Shown: in pieces, positions 17,681-25,270 of the stretch
Layout: each line of letters opens with the position of its first letter
Position numbering within the stretch: the stretch's first letter is position 1
DNA from: PVC group bacterium
GTDB taxonomy: Bacteria > Verrucomicrobiota > Kiritimatiellia > UBA8416
Direction: 5' to 3'
Length of the DNA: 36,243 nucleotides
Assembly (NCBI GenBank): GCA_003567805.1
Contig: PWYP01000118.1
Location: forward strand, 1 to 36,243
Program-made: the position numbers and the translations under genes
The notes under the pieces: generated by a model
Seen by the model: the letters and a program-made list of their open reading frames with translations, nothing else
What the model was told of the DNA's origin: nothing
Database searches by the model: none

Positions 17681-18340
17681 ATGGCACGATCATTTGTGGA
17701 TACAGATTTGTTGGATCCGGATATTCCGGAGGAAGGTGACTTACAGGTAGGTGAAGAGGATGCCGCTGAGCGTTTAGCGCGAAAAAAGGAGCATATTCAG
17801 GAGCAAGTGGCTGATGCGGCGGAAGAGATTGAGCGCTTGCAAATGCGGCAAAAAGAGCTGGAGCAAGCTCGGCATGCATTGCGTGAGTTACACCGCAAAC
17901 AACATGAGTATGAAGAGGGTAAAAAAGATCTGATTGAGAAATTGAATCGCACGGGGTTGCAGTTACAGAAGGAGGAGGAACGTTTAACGCGTGTTTTGGA
18001 ACTTGTGACGGTAACGCGTTCGGACTTTGAAGGCATGTTACGTGAATTACGTGAGATTCGGGAAGATCAGTGGTCTGAGAGCGGGTTTGAGGAATCTTTG
18101 GATACTGCGCTGGCATTGTTAGAGAGTATGCGTGGCAGTTACACGAAAGCGACGGCGCGGCTTGAGGCGCAGGGGGTGGATCGCAAGAGTCGCAGTCGAG
18201 GGCATGCTGATTCGTCTTCTAGCGAAAACACTTCTGTTCCAGGCGGGTGGATGTTCTGGTTTCGTGCTGGTATTGCATTTGCGCTTTCGCTCGGATCCGT
18301 TGGTGCCATCTTGCTCGCGCTGTATTTATATTTCCGGTAA
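17681..18340 (+). CDS. Coiled-coil protein with single C-terminal transmembrane helix, unknown function
   Basis: The 219-residue product has an acidic N-terminus (DTDLLDPDIPEEGD), then a long charged coiled coil from about residue 28 to 110 rich in E, K, R and L (for example EEIERLQMRQKELEQARHAL). A helical segment and a Ser-rich linker follow (about 165-190). The C-terminal hydrophobic helix is at about 193-217 (FRAGIAFALSLGSVGAILLA), ending YLYFR. It looks tail-anchored in the inner membrane with the coiled coil in the cytoplasm. No family is recognised. It starts 5 nt after the LysM lipoprotein gene, with GGAGA just upstream. Confidence 0.65.
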   Translation: MARSFVDTDLLDPDIPEEGDLQVGEEDAAERLARKKEHIQEQVADAAEEIERLQMRQKELEQARHALRELHRKQHEYEEGKKDLIEKLNRTGLQLQKEEERLTRVLELVTVTRSDFEGMLRELREIREDQWSESGFEESLDTALALLESMRGSYTKATARLEAQGVDRKSRSRGHADSSSSENTSVPGGWMFWFRAGIAFALSLGSVGAILLALYLYFR

Positions 18341-18352
18341 GGGTTTGAGGAT

Positions 18353-18643
18353 ATGGTGTTGGCAAGGAAACGGTTTCGGTGGTATGACGGTCTTGTGAGC
18401 CGCACGCGGGCGGGTAGCGAACGTTCCATGCGATACGGTATGAGTAGTGACCGCATTGGTGGCATGTTGATTCCGGGGCGGCAGGCGCGCCACGATGGTA
18501 TTGCGATGACTCTCTTGCGCAAGGATATTGCGTATGCCGTTCCTGTGCGTCGGGCCCAGCGGGTAGCTCGGAACCGTCGTGTGCTTGTTCTGTTATGGAT
18601 TTTTACGATCCTGTGGTGGATTGTTGGGTGGTTGTATTTCTAA
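18353..18643 (+). CDS. Small basic tail-anchored membrane protein, unknown function
   Basis: This 96-residue protein is strongly basic (many Arg in RKRFRWYDGL, RTRAGSERSMRYG and RRAQRVARNRR) and ends in one hydrophobic helix rich in tryptophan (about 77-95, VLLWIFTILWWIVGWLYF). GAGG at 18347-18350 is very close to the ATG at 18353; a GTG one codon later would have better spacing. It lies 12 nt after the coiled-coil membrane protein and 10 nt before the KamA-like gene, so it is likely part of the same operon. Arg-rich cytoplasmic tails of this type may contact nucleic acid or phospholipid; this is a guess. Confidence 0.55.
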   Translation: MVLARKRFRWYDGLVSRTRAGSERSMRYGMSSDRIGGMLIPGRQARHDGIAMTLLRKDIAYAVPVRRAQRVARNRRVLVLLWIFTILWWIVGWLYF

Positions 18644-18653
18644 TGGATGCATC

Positions 18654-19661
18654 ATGAAGGTGCCATCTTGTGTTGAGGAGAGATTGCCTGAAGGCGTATC
18701 CCGGTATTATGCCTCACTGGCCGAGTCGCTGGATCCGGAAAAAGATCCGATAGCGGCGCAGTTTATTCGTACAGATGCTGAAGACCTTGTTTTGCCACAC
18801 GAGTGTTCGGATCCGCTGGAAGAAGCGCGTTATATGCCGGTGCCTCGGTTGATTCATCGGTATCCGAACCGTGTCTTGTTGTTGGCATGTGAACGCTGTG
18901 CGACCTATTGTCGACATTGCTTCCGGCGGCATTTCACAGGGCAGTCGGATGGTCAGATTACGTCGGAGGATTTGGCGCGGGCGGCAGCTTATGTAGGATC
19001 GCACCCGGAAATTGATGAGGTCCTGATCAGCGGAGGCGATCCGCTTATGCTGGATGATGCCCGATTGGCAGATATTCTGGATGCGATGCATGATGCAGCG
19101 GTGGGGCGACTTTTGGTTTTCCGGATAGCAACCCGTATGCCTGTGGTTATGCCGGCACGTATCACGCTGGCGTTGGCAAAGCGTTTACGCGAACATGGCA
19201 AAGGGCGGGTATGGGTTGTGACGCAAGTGAATCATCCCCGGGAAATGCGTTCGGCTTTTGCGGAAGCGGTTATGTGCTTGGTAGATCAAGGTATCCCCGT
19301 TTTGAATCAGGCTGTTTTATTGCGTGGGATCAATGATGACCTTGATGTGCTAACGGAACTTTTTGGCGGACTTTTGCGGCTACGCGTGAAACCCTATTAT
19401 TTGTTTCAGGGGGATTTGGCTGCAGGGACATCGCACTTTCGTACAACAATTGATGCGGGGTTGGATCTCATGGATGGTTTGCGGGATCGGTTATCGGGGA
19501 TGGCGCTGCCGACGTATGCCGTGGATTTGCCTAATGGGGGCGGAAAAATTGCCTTAACGCGTGCAACGGTGCGGGGCAAGGAGGGGGATGATTATATTCT
19601 CTTGGATCGGCAGGGAAAGGAATACCGGTATCCTTGTGCGGGGATGGGGTCAGTTGATTGA
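18654..19661 (+). CDS. KamA-family radical SAM protein (lysine 2,3-aminomutase / EpmB-like)
   Basis: The 336-residue protein carries the radical SAM cluster motif CATYCRHC (C82, C86, C89), followed by FRRHFTG as in lysine aminomutases. Residues matching lysine recognition and PLP binding in lysine 2,3-aminomutase are kept: the aspartate in FQGDLAAGTSHFR (D254), and D291 with PLP lysine K298 in VDLPNGGGKI. The chain is short and lacks the extra C-terminal region of clostridial aminomutases, as in EpmB, which makes beta-lysine for elongation factor P. EpmB-like or free-lysine activity cannot be distinguished, and no efp or epmA gene is nearby. The start at 18654 has no good Shine-Dalgarno; translation may depend on coupling to the preceding small gene. 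The frame is open to 18579, inside that gene. Confidence 0.82.
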   Translation: MKVPSCVEERLPEGVSRYYASLAESLDPEKDPIAAQFIRTDAEDLVLPHECSDPLEEARYMPVPRLIHRYPNRVLLLACERCATYCRHCFRRHFTGQSDGQITSEDLARAAAYVGSHPEIDEVLISGGDPLMLDDARLADILDAMHDAAVGRLLVFRIATRMPVVMPARITLALAKRLREHGKGRVWVVTQVNHPREMRSAFAEAVMCLVDQGIPVLNQAVLLRGINDDLDVLTELFGGLLRLRVKPYYLFQGDLAAGTSHFRTTIDAGLDLMDGLRDRLSGMALPTYAVDLPNGGGKIALTRATVRGKEGDDYILLDRQGKEYRYPCAGMGSVD

Positions 19662-19679
19662 TGGGTAAAGAAATGGAAT

Positions 19680-19882
19680 TGAATCTCCAATATCCAGTTC
19701 CAATATCCAACGGATCAAGTTTGCGAGAGAGGAGCATGAGAAGTCTAGAGGCTAACAATGCGCTAGCTTCGCTCTCCTTGGACATTGGGCGTTCCGTGTT
19801 GGATATTGGCTATTGAAATTGTCTTGTGGTAGCTTTTCGACGAAACCACAGCATCTTGTGGATAAACATGAAGTTACTGGTT
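19680..19882 (+). repeat. Dispersed palindromic repeat, copy 4
   Basis: The left arm has tandem TCCAATA-like words (19687-19710) and the right arm the complementary TTGGATATTGGCTA (about 19798-19812). Between the arms is a divergent middle. The conserved core at 19812-19882 reads TTGAAATTGTCTTGTGGTAG, a hairpin closed by TTGTGGT and ACCACA, then GCATCTTGTGGATAAACATG and AAGTTACTGGTT. It fills most of the 270-nt gap between the convergent kamA-like and CCA-enzyme genes and lies in the kamA direction. Confidence 0.75.
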
Positions 19883-19893
19883 GGCCCGTTCCG

Positions 19894-19914
19894 ACCTCAG
19901 CGACATGAGGTTTT
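19894..19914 (+). terminator. Weak hairpin followed by four Ts between convergent genes
   Basis: ACCTCA (19894-19899) pairs with TGAGGT (19906-19911) around a 6-nt loop, followed by TTT. It lies between the convergent ends of the kamA-like gene and the CCA-enzyme gene, where a terminator is expected. The stem is short, so this is tentative. Confidence 0.3.
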
Positions 19915-19931
19915 CTGGCTGGGAGGGGGGG

Positions 19932-21281
19932 TTATTTTTTGTATTTGGATTGTATCCATTGGAGGAGTTGCTCACGGCTATCGGCGGTTCCCTCCAGTTG
20001 TTGATCGTAGGCTTGTTTGAGAATTTTGCCAAAACGTGGTCCGGGCTTTAGGCCCATCTGGATCAGATCATCACCGCGTACCCAAGGGTCAGGCAATACA
20101 GGTTCCTGTTCGAAAGCACGGATTTGTTCTTCGAGAAACTGATAGTTGTCGAGCATACCGTGACAGGCGCGACAATCCAATCGATGCAGTTCCATTTCTG
20201 TTGGGAAGTATGGACTTCCTACCATACGTCGCAACGTGGATTTGCGCATATTCTGGACTTCCATGAAACGCATATGACGTTTGACGCTAGCGCATACTTC
20301 TTCGATGAGTGCATTGGACATGCGGAGGCGTCGGAGAATCTGTTCTGCCATGATGGCTCCTTTTTCGGCATGTCCATGAAAGCGAATACGGTCGCCATCA
20401 TATGTTGCTGTGACGGGCTTTGCAATGTCGTGCAGGAGGACGGCATAGGCTAGAGCAGGGGTTCTTTGTTCCATGTCGTCGAGCATCATACATGTATGTG
20501 TTAAGACGTCACCTTCGGGGTGAAATTCCGGTGGCTGGGGTTGATGTTGCAAGGCGGAGACTTCGGGCAGGAAGGCTTGTAAGAGTCCCAATTTATCGAG
20601 GGTCCAAACAGCCTGGCCGGGGTGGTGGGACTCGATGAGTATACGCGTGAACTCATCGCGAATGCGTTCGGGACTGATCGTTTGCAAGGCATCTGCATGT
20701 GCTTGGATCGCTGCCGCCGTTTTGGGTTCAATGGTGAAGTCGAGTCGATGTGCAAACCGCACGGCCCTCAGCATGCGGAGGTGGTCTTCTTGAAAGCGCA
20801 AGATTGGATTGCCCACTGCTCGAATGATGCGGCGCTCTATGTCGCTTTGTCCGTGTACGAAGTCATGTAAGCATTCGTTGGCGGGATTCCAGAACATGGC
20901 ATTGATGGTAAAGTCGCGTCGTTGGGCATCCTCCTCGGCGGACGTAAAGACAATGGCATCTGGATGACGGCCGTCGGTGTACCCTTGATCTTTGCGAAAG
21001 GTTGCAATTTCGAAGATGAATTCTTCATAGGTAACAATCATAACACCAAAGCTTTTGCCGACGGCATTGGCGGTGGGAAATATCTCCAAGACTTGGTCTG
21101 GCGTTGCTGCGGTGGCGATATCGTAGTCGGCGGGCGTTAGGTGCAGTAGTTGGTCGCGGACGCAACCGCCAGCCCAGTAGGTCTCGTGACCCTGTTGCTG
21201 AAGACGGGTTGTTATTTGGAGGGCACATTGGCGTAATCGAATTGCTGTGTGTGCTTCAAGTGGGGGACTGGGTGACCACAT
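19932..21281 (-). CDS. CCA tRNA nucleotidyltransferase / poly(A) polymerase family protein with HD domain
   Basis: The 449-residue class-II nucleotidyltransferase has the strand-loop YWAGGCVRDQLL and the metal-binding DYDIAT (D52 and D54). RRDFTINAMFW follows, then the nucleotide-selecting helix in RFQEDHLRMLRAVRFAHRLDF. Downstream, THTCMML, LLHDIAKP and FHGHAEKGA form an HD phosphohydrolase domain of the kind found in many bacterial CCA enzymes. It would add or repair the CCA end of tRNAs, or polyadenylate RNA; the two activities are hard to tell apart from sequence. The tRNA-Gly in this window already encodes CCA, so a repair role is possible. The start overlaps the end of the purine nucleoside phosphorylase gene by 26 nt, implying co-transcription. 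Confidence 0.88.
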   Translation of the reverse strand: MWSPSPPLEAHTAIRLRQCALQITTRLQQQGHETYWAGGCVRDQLLHLTPADYDIATAATPDQVLEIFPTANAVGKSFGVMIVTYEEFIFEIATFRKDQGYTDGRHPDAIVFTSAEEDAQRRDFTINAMFWNPANECLHDFVHGQSDIERRIIRAVGNPILRFQEDHLRMLRAVRFAHRLDFTIEPKTAAAIQAHADALQTISPERIRDEFTRILIESHHPGQAVWTLDKLGLLQAFLPEVSALQHQPQPPEFHPEGDVLTHTCMMLDDMEQRTPALAYAVLLHDIAKPVTATYDGDRIRFHGHAEKGAIMAEQILRRLRMSNALIEEVCASVKRHMRFMEVQNMRKSTLRRMVGSPYFPTEMELHRLDCRACHGMLDNYQFLEEQIRAFEQEPVLPDPWVRGDDLIQMGLKPGPRFGKILKQAYDQQLEGTADSREQLLQWIQSKYKK

Positions 21282-22080
21282 GGTGGAGGATCGCTTTCAT
21301 GATAGGCATGGCTTCACGGGTGGCCGCAAGGACTTCTTCATGTCCCAGCGGGGCATCTGTTACTCCTGCAGCATGATTGGTGATGCAGGAAAGTGCGGCC
21401 ACTTGCATGCCGGCCGCACTGGCGAGGATGGCTTCCGGGACGGTTGACATACCAACGGCATCTGCCCCCATCATGCGAAACATCCGGATCTCGGCCGGTG
21501 TTTCATAGATGGGGCCGGATGCTGCCACATATACGCCCTCATGCAAGTTGTGTCCTGCTTGTTTGGCGGCTTGATGTAGGGCAGCCTGGAGTTTCGGGGT
21601 ATAGACTTTGCTTTGGTCTGGGAAGCGCGGTCCCCAAATGTTGTTGTGTGCGCCAACGAGGGGATTATGTCCCATGCCGTTAATATGGTCTCTAATCACC
21701 ATGAGGTCTCCTGGGGCAAATTGCGGGTTAATACCTCCGGCAGCATTTGTGAGGAAAACCGATTTTGCACCAAGACATTTTGCAACGTAAACGGGGAGTG
21801 CTACAGGCGTCCAGCCGAGCCCTTCATACCAGTGACGGCGTCCTTGGAAAATGAGGAAGGATTGCGTTTTGTCGATGGCGAGTAATAATCGTCCCTTGTG
21901 TCCACTGACCCCCGGGGCTCCCATAGCAGGAATTTTCTCGTAGGGGAGTTCCGCTCGTATTTCGAAGGCTTCAGCGATATCGCTCCAACCCGACCCGAGA
22001 ATCATGATTTGGTCAATGGTGTCGATGGAAAGCTGTTTTCGTACCGTTTGCAGTGATTGGTCCAGAATGGTGGTGTCCAT
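21256..22080 (-). CDS. punA: Purine nucleoside phosphorylase (trimeric class I)
   Basis: The 274-residue protein cleaves purine nucleosides with phosphate to a base and ribose 1-phosphate for salvage. Class signatures are ILGSGWSD (phosphate loop, with serine), GRRHWYEG (phosphate-binding R and H), FLTNAAGG, GPIYETPAEIR (base-contacting glutamate) and ITNHAAG. The asparagine in ITNHAAG is the residue that favours 6-oxopurines (guanosine, inosine) in this class. Length is typical of trimeric enzymes. A purine-rich Shine-Dalgarno (GGAAGGGA on the minus strand) precedes the ATG at 2080 within a CTTCCTGCTGCAGGAAG palindrome (about 22090-22107) in the 34-nt gap after cysN. The chosen start is 22080. 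Confidence 0.92.
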   Translation of the reverse strand: MDTTILDQSLQTVRKQLSIDTIDQIMILGSGWSDIAEAFEIRAELPYEKIPAMGAPGVSGHKGRLLLAIDKTQSFLIFQGRRHWYEGLGWTPVALPVYVAKCLGAKSVFLTNAAGGINPQFAPGDLMVIRDHINGMGHNPLVGAHNNIWGPRFPDQSKVYTPKLQAALHQAAKQAGHNLHEGVYVAASGPIYETPAEIRMFRMMGADAVGMSTVPEAILASAAGMQVAALSCITNHAAGVTDAPLGHEEVLAATREAMPIMKAILHHVVTQSPT

Positions 22081-22114
22081 ACGTTTGTCCCTTCCTGCTG
22101 CAGGAAGCAGTTGT

Positions 22115-23944
22115 TTATGGCTTTATGATAGCCATAACCCGCTGCTGGAGTAAAGTCGCACATGCCGATGGTTCGGTTTGGGAAATGTCGAGAGTAATGG
22201 CATTTGTTTCGCTTGGAGCAGACTCATTGCTGCATGTCGCGGTTATGTATGATGCAGGGATGAAGCGCTGCTGGAGCAGTGTCGAGGGCATAGCATGCTG
22301 AAATGCACAGATAACGATTGATCCTTGGTCTAGACATAAACGTGCGAGATGTAGGTGTCGCCGGATCCGCTCTTCCTGATCAAAAGGTGTGTCACGTAAG
22401 TCAGCATTCAATCCTTGCCGCGTATTGTCATCGGTTAAACGCACCACCTGCAGACCGGCATCGAATAGTTGTTTTTCGAGTAACGCTGCAATTTGCTGTT
22501 GTTGGGCTAGGTTCTCGCCTTGGATCCAAATGCAGAGTGGTTCGTGCTGCTGTCGCCGTATGCGGTCTGTCTGTGCAACAAGGCCGGGCGTCCATAGGCG
22601 TTCTTGTGGGGGAGGCATCGTGGCAGAGCGATTTTGACTGCGCTTGAGTTCCGATATGGTGGAACGGGAACTATGACGAATCATGCCTGCAGCGACGGTT
22701 CGAAAGTCGTTGGCGTCGATCAGGGCGAAGCCACCTGTTGCGCGGTTGCGGTCGTAGGGATCAAAAAAGAGTGGTTGAGCCGTGGTGACGCGAACGCGAG
22801 CAATTTCATTCAGTTTGAGGGATTTCGCCTGGCTGCGGTGGAGTGTATTGACATCGAGGCGGTAGAGGATTTCGTCAATCAGGGCTTTACTGGTTCGCGT
22901 GGTGTGGCGTAAGAGAATTTCTTTACCGGGTTCGAGTTCTTGCCGTTCATCCATCCAGCATACAGTGGCTTCAAATTCACTTTCTACCTCGGGAATGTTG
23001 TGGCGGCGCACAATCATGTCGCCACGACTGATGTCAATTTCGTCTTCAAGAGTGATGACGATGGCTTCGCTCTCGCGTGCCTCCTGCAGGTTTTCGTTAT
23101 GGCGGACGATACCCGCAACCTTGGAGTGTTGCATGCTGGGTAGCGCTATGATTTCCTCGCCTACCCGAATGGTACCGGATGATACCATGCCGGCAAATCC
23201 GCGAAAATCCTGATTGGGCCGAATGACATATTGTACGGGGAAGCGAAAGTCAACGAGGTTGCGGTCGGCTGTGATGGTTACGTCTTCTAGGAACTGCAAT
23301 AGCGGGGCCCCTTGATACCAAGGCGTATTTTCACTGCGGTTTACGACGTTATCGCCCAGTAGCGCGGATACGGGGATAAAGGTGATATCGTGAATATTGA
23401 GTTTGCTGGCGAATTGGCGATATTCGTCGGTGATTTCTTCAAATCGTTCGCGGCTATAGTCTACAAGGTCCATTTTATTGATGCAAACGACGACATGGGG
23501 AATGGCTAACAAACTGGCGATAATACCGTGTCGCCGGCTTTGGGGCAATACGCCGTGGCGGGCATCGATGAGTATGATGGCCAGGTCTGCATTGGAGGCA
23601 CCTGTAACCATGTTACGGGTGTATTGCTCGTGCCCGGGGGTATCGGCAATAATGAACTTCCGGCGGGCGGTAGAAAAGTATCGATAGGCGACATCGATTG
23701 TGATGCCTTGTTCACGCTCGGCCCGCAACCCATCCGTAAGCAAGGCAAGGTTTACGCTTTCCTCGCCACGTAATAGGCTGGAATGTTCCAATTGGTCCAT
23801 TTGGTCTTGAAAGATTTGCTTGCTGTCAAATAGCATGCGTCCGATCAGTGTGCTTTTGCCATCGTCCACACTACCGGCAGTGGTAAAGCGAAGGAGATCG
23901 CGTTCTTTAACAATTGTATGTTGGGGGGCTGTGTCGCTTTGCAT
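22115..23944 (-). CDS. cysN: Sulfate adenylyltransferase GTPase subunit CysN fused to a degenerate APS-kinase-like domain
   Basis: The first 430 or so of 609 residues are a translation-factor-type GTPase: GSVDDGKST (P-loop, about residue 24), GITIDVAYRYF, DTPGHEQY (G3) and NKMDLVD (G4), then two beta-barrel domains. With CysD it makes adenosine 5'-phosphosulfate (APS) from ATP and sulfate. Residues from about 470 align gaplessly with CysC APS kinase (IWIQGENLAQQQQIAALLEKQL, then DDNTRQGLNADL). The P-loop positions normally G-K-S-T read QQQQ, with Q at 482 in place of the lysine, and the later PFR region is missing. This domain is therefore probably not a kinase. ATG at 23944 is preferred; an in-frame TTG at 23971, directly after the cysD stop, is possible. 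Confidence 0.92.
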   Translation of the reverse strand: MQSDTAPQHTIVKERDLLRFTTAGSVDDGKSTLIGRMLFDSKQIFQDQMDQLEHSSLLRGEESVNLALLTDGLRAEREQGITIDVAYRYFSTARRKFIIADTPGHEQYTRNMVTGASNADLAIILIDARHGVLPQSRRHGIIASLLAIPHVVVCINKMDLVDYSRERFEEITDEYRQFASKLNIHDITFIPVSALLGDNVVNRSENTPWYQGAPLLQFLEDVTITADRNLVDFRFPVQYVIRPNQDFRGFAGMVSSGTIRVGEEIIALPSMQHSKVAGIVRHNENLQEARESEAIVITLEDEIDISRGDMIVRRHNIPEVESEFEATVCWMDERQELEPGKEILLRHTTRTSKALIDEILYRLDVNTLHRSQAKSLKLNEIARVRVTTAQPLFFDPYDRNRATGGFALIDANDFRTVAAGMIRHSSRSTISELKRSQNRSATMPPPQERLWTPGLVAQTDRIRRQQHEPLCIWIQGENLAQQQQIAALLEKQLFDAGLQVVRLTDDNTRQGLNADLRDTPFDQEERIRRHLHLARLCLDQGSIVICAFQHAMPSTLLQQRFIPASYITATCSNESAPSETNAITLDISQTEPSACATLLQQRVMAIIKP

Positions 23945-23971
23945 GCGTTTAGCTCTCTCTTTCGGGGACAA

Positions 23972-24877
23972 TTAAAAGTATCCTTGCTTCTTACGATCTT
24001 CCATGGCGGCTTCACTTCGTTTATCGTCGGCTCTACCACCACGTTCGGTTACGCGGGTTGCAGCGATTTCGTTAACAATATCGCTAATGGTATCGGCTTG
24101 ACTTTCTGTTGCTCCGGTACAGGTCATATCGCCAATGGTACGAAAACGAACGCGGGTTGTTTCAATGGTTTCGCCTTCCAGAGGCTGATTGTAAGGGCCG
24201 ACAGCAAGAATAACGCCTTGGCGCCGCACGATTTCGCGTTCATGTGTGAAATAGAGGGAGGGAAGCGGAATTTCCTCGCGTTCAATATACTGCCAAACAT
24301 CGAGTTCCGTCCAGTTACTGATAGGAAAGGCACGAATATGTTCACCGGGCCGATGTAGACCATTATAGAGGTTCCATAATTCGGGCCGTTGATTTTTGGG
24401 ATCCCATTGCCCAAACCGGTCACGAAAACTGAAAAACCGTTCTTTGGCACGTGCTTTTTCTTCGTCACGCCGTGCGCCACCGAGGGCACAGTTGAATTGG
24501 AATTCATTGATGGCATCGAGAAGCGTCACGGTTTGCAGTGCGTTACGACTGGGGTTGGGGCCTTCTTCTTCCTTAACGCGGCCTTTATGGATGGAATCTT
24601 CGACGGTGCGCACGATCAGGTTGGCTTGAATTTGACTGGTATAATCGTCCCGGTAGATGAGCGTTTCCTCAAAATTGTGGCCGGTGTCAATGTGCATAAG
24701 CGGAAAGGGGATTTTTCCGGGATAAAACGCCTTAACGGCCAAGTGGCTCATGATGATGGAGTCCTTGCCTCCAGAGAAAAGCATGACAGGGCGTTCAAAT
24801 TGGGCAGCAACCTCGCGTAGTACGTATATGGCCTCGGCTTCGAGTATGTCTAGTGTGTTACGGCGATAATCGCTCAT
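23972..24877 (-). CDS. cysD: Sulfate adenylyltransferase subunit CysD
   Basis: The 301-residue protein is an ATP pyrophosphatase of the PAPS-reductase-like fold. The PP-loop SGGKDSIIMSHL lies at about residues 35-46, followed by MHIDTGHNFEET and, further on, GGARRDEEKARAKERFFSFRD, a hallmark of CysD. ERGGRADD near the C-terminus is also conserved. It forms APS from ATP and sulfate together with the GTPase CysN, whose gene follows immediately. Length equals the family norm. The APS could feed assimilation or sulfated glycans; no APS/PAPS reductase or sulfotransferase is in the window. Confidence 0.96.
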   Translation of the reverse strand: MSDYRRNTLDILEAEAIYVLREVAAQFERPVMLFSGGKDSIIMSHLAVKAFYPGKIPFPLMHIDTGHNFEETLIYRDDYTSQIQANLIVRTVEDSIHKGRVKEEEGPNPSRNALQTVTLLDAINEFQFNCALGGARRDEEKARAKERFFSFRDRFGQWDPKNQRPELWNLYNGLHRPGEHIRAFPISNWTELDVWQYIEREEIPLPSLYFTHEREIVRRQGVILAVGPYNQPLEGETIETTRVRFRTIGDMTCTGATESQADTISDIVNEIAATRVTERGGRADDKRSEAAMEDRKKQGYF

Positions 24878-25088
24878 GTGCTAAAACTTTCTTTCTGTAG
24901 GCCCCTCTTGCAGCAAAGGGAAATGCATAAACCGCCGTTTTTCTACTTCATGCCAACTGCGGAGGCAATCATAAAGTGATGCTGGCGCGAGTGTCTGGTG
25001 TCGTGTGACGGGGAGTGGCGATTCTTTTAGACAGAAAAATTGGGACGAAAAAACGGGTAGGCTTTGGGGGAGGGGGGGGGATTGGAAT

Positions 25089-25223
25089 GGTGCCTGGCCA
25101 TTGAAAGCCTCGGGTTTCGCTTCGCTGCCCTGGACTTTTCAAGGCCAGACACCGGGCGTTGGGTTGGGAGGGAGGTGTCTGGACCGGAAAAGACGCGATA
25201 GCGGGTTTTCCGTGGCCTGACAC
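25089..25223. repeat. Two adjacent related inverted-repeat hairpins
   Basis: GGTGCCTGGCCATTGAAAG (25089-25107) faces CTTTTCAAGGCCAGACACC (25135-25153), a 19-nt imperfect inverted repeat. Then GGTGTCTGGACCGGAAAA (25174-25191) faces TTTTCCGTGGCCTGACAC (25206-25223). All four arms share a GTGTCTGGCC-like word, so the two hairpins look like diverged tandem copies. The gap between cysD and folD is 392 nt (24878-25269). Its other contents are a G-run of ten at 25071-25080, a heptamer array (25236-25270), and a featureless stretch at 24878-25060 that should hold the cysD promoter. Confidence 0.65.
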
Positions 25224-25235
25224 AGCTTCCTAAAG

Positions 25236-25270
25236 AGTCTTCAGTCTTTGGTCTGGAGTCTTCAGTCTAT
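25236..25270 (-). repeat. Degenerate heptamer array abutting the folD stop codon
   Basis: Five 7-nt words in exact register fill 25236-25270, with plus-strand consensus RGTCTKN (for example AGTCTTC, twice). The last base of the array is the last base of the folD stop codon (TGA at 25272-25270 on the minus strand). Confidence 0.65.

Noticed and set aside
18579..18653. Earlier start for the KamA-like gene
   Set aside because: It would lie inside the small tail-anchored gene and encode a Cys-rich stretch absent from the family.
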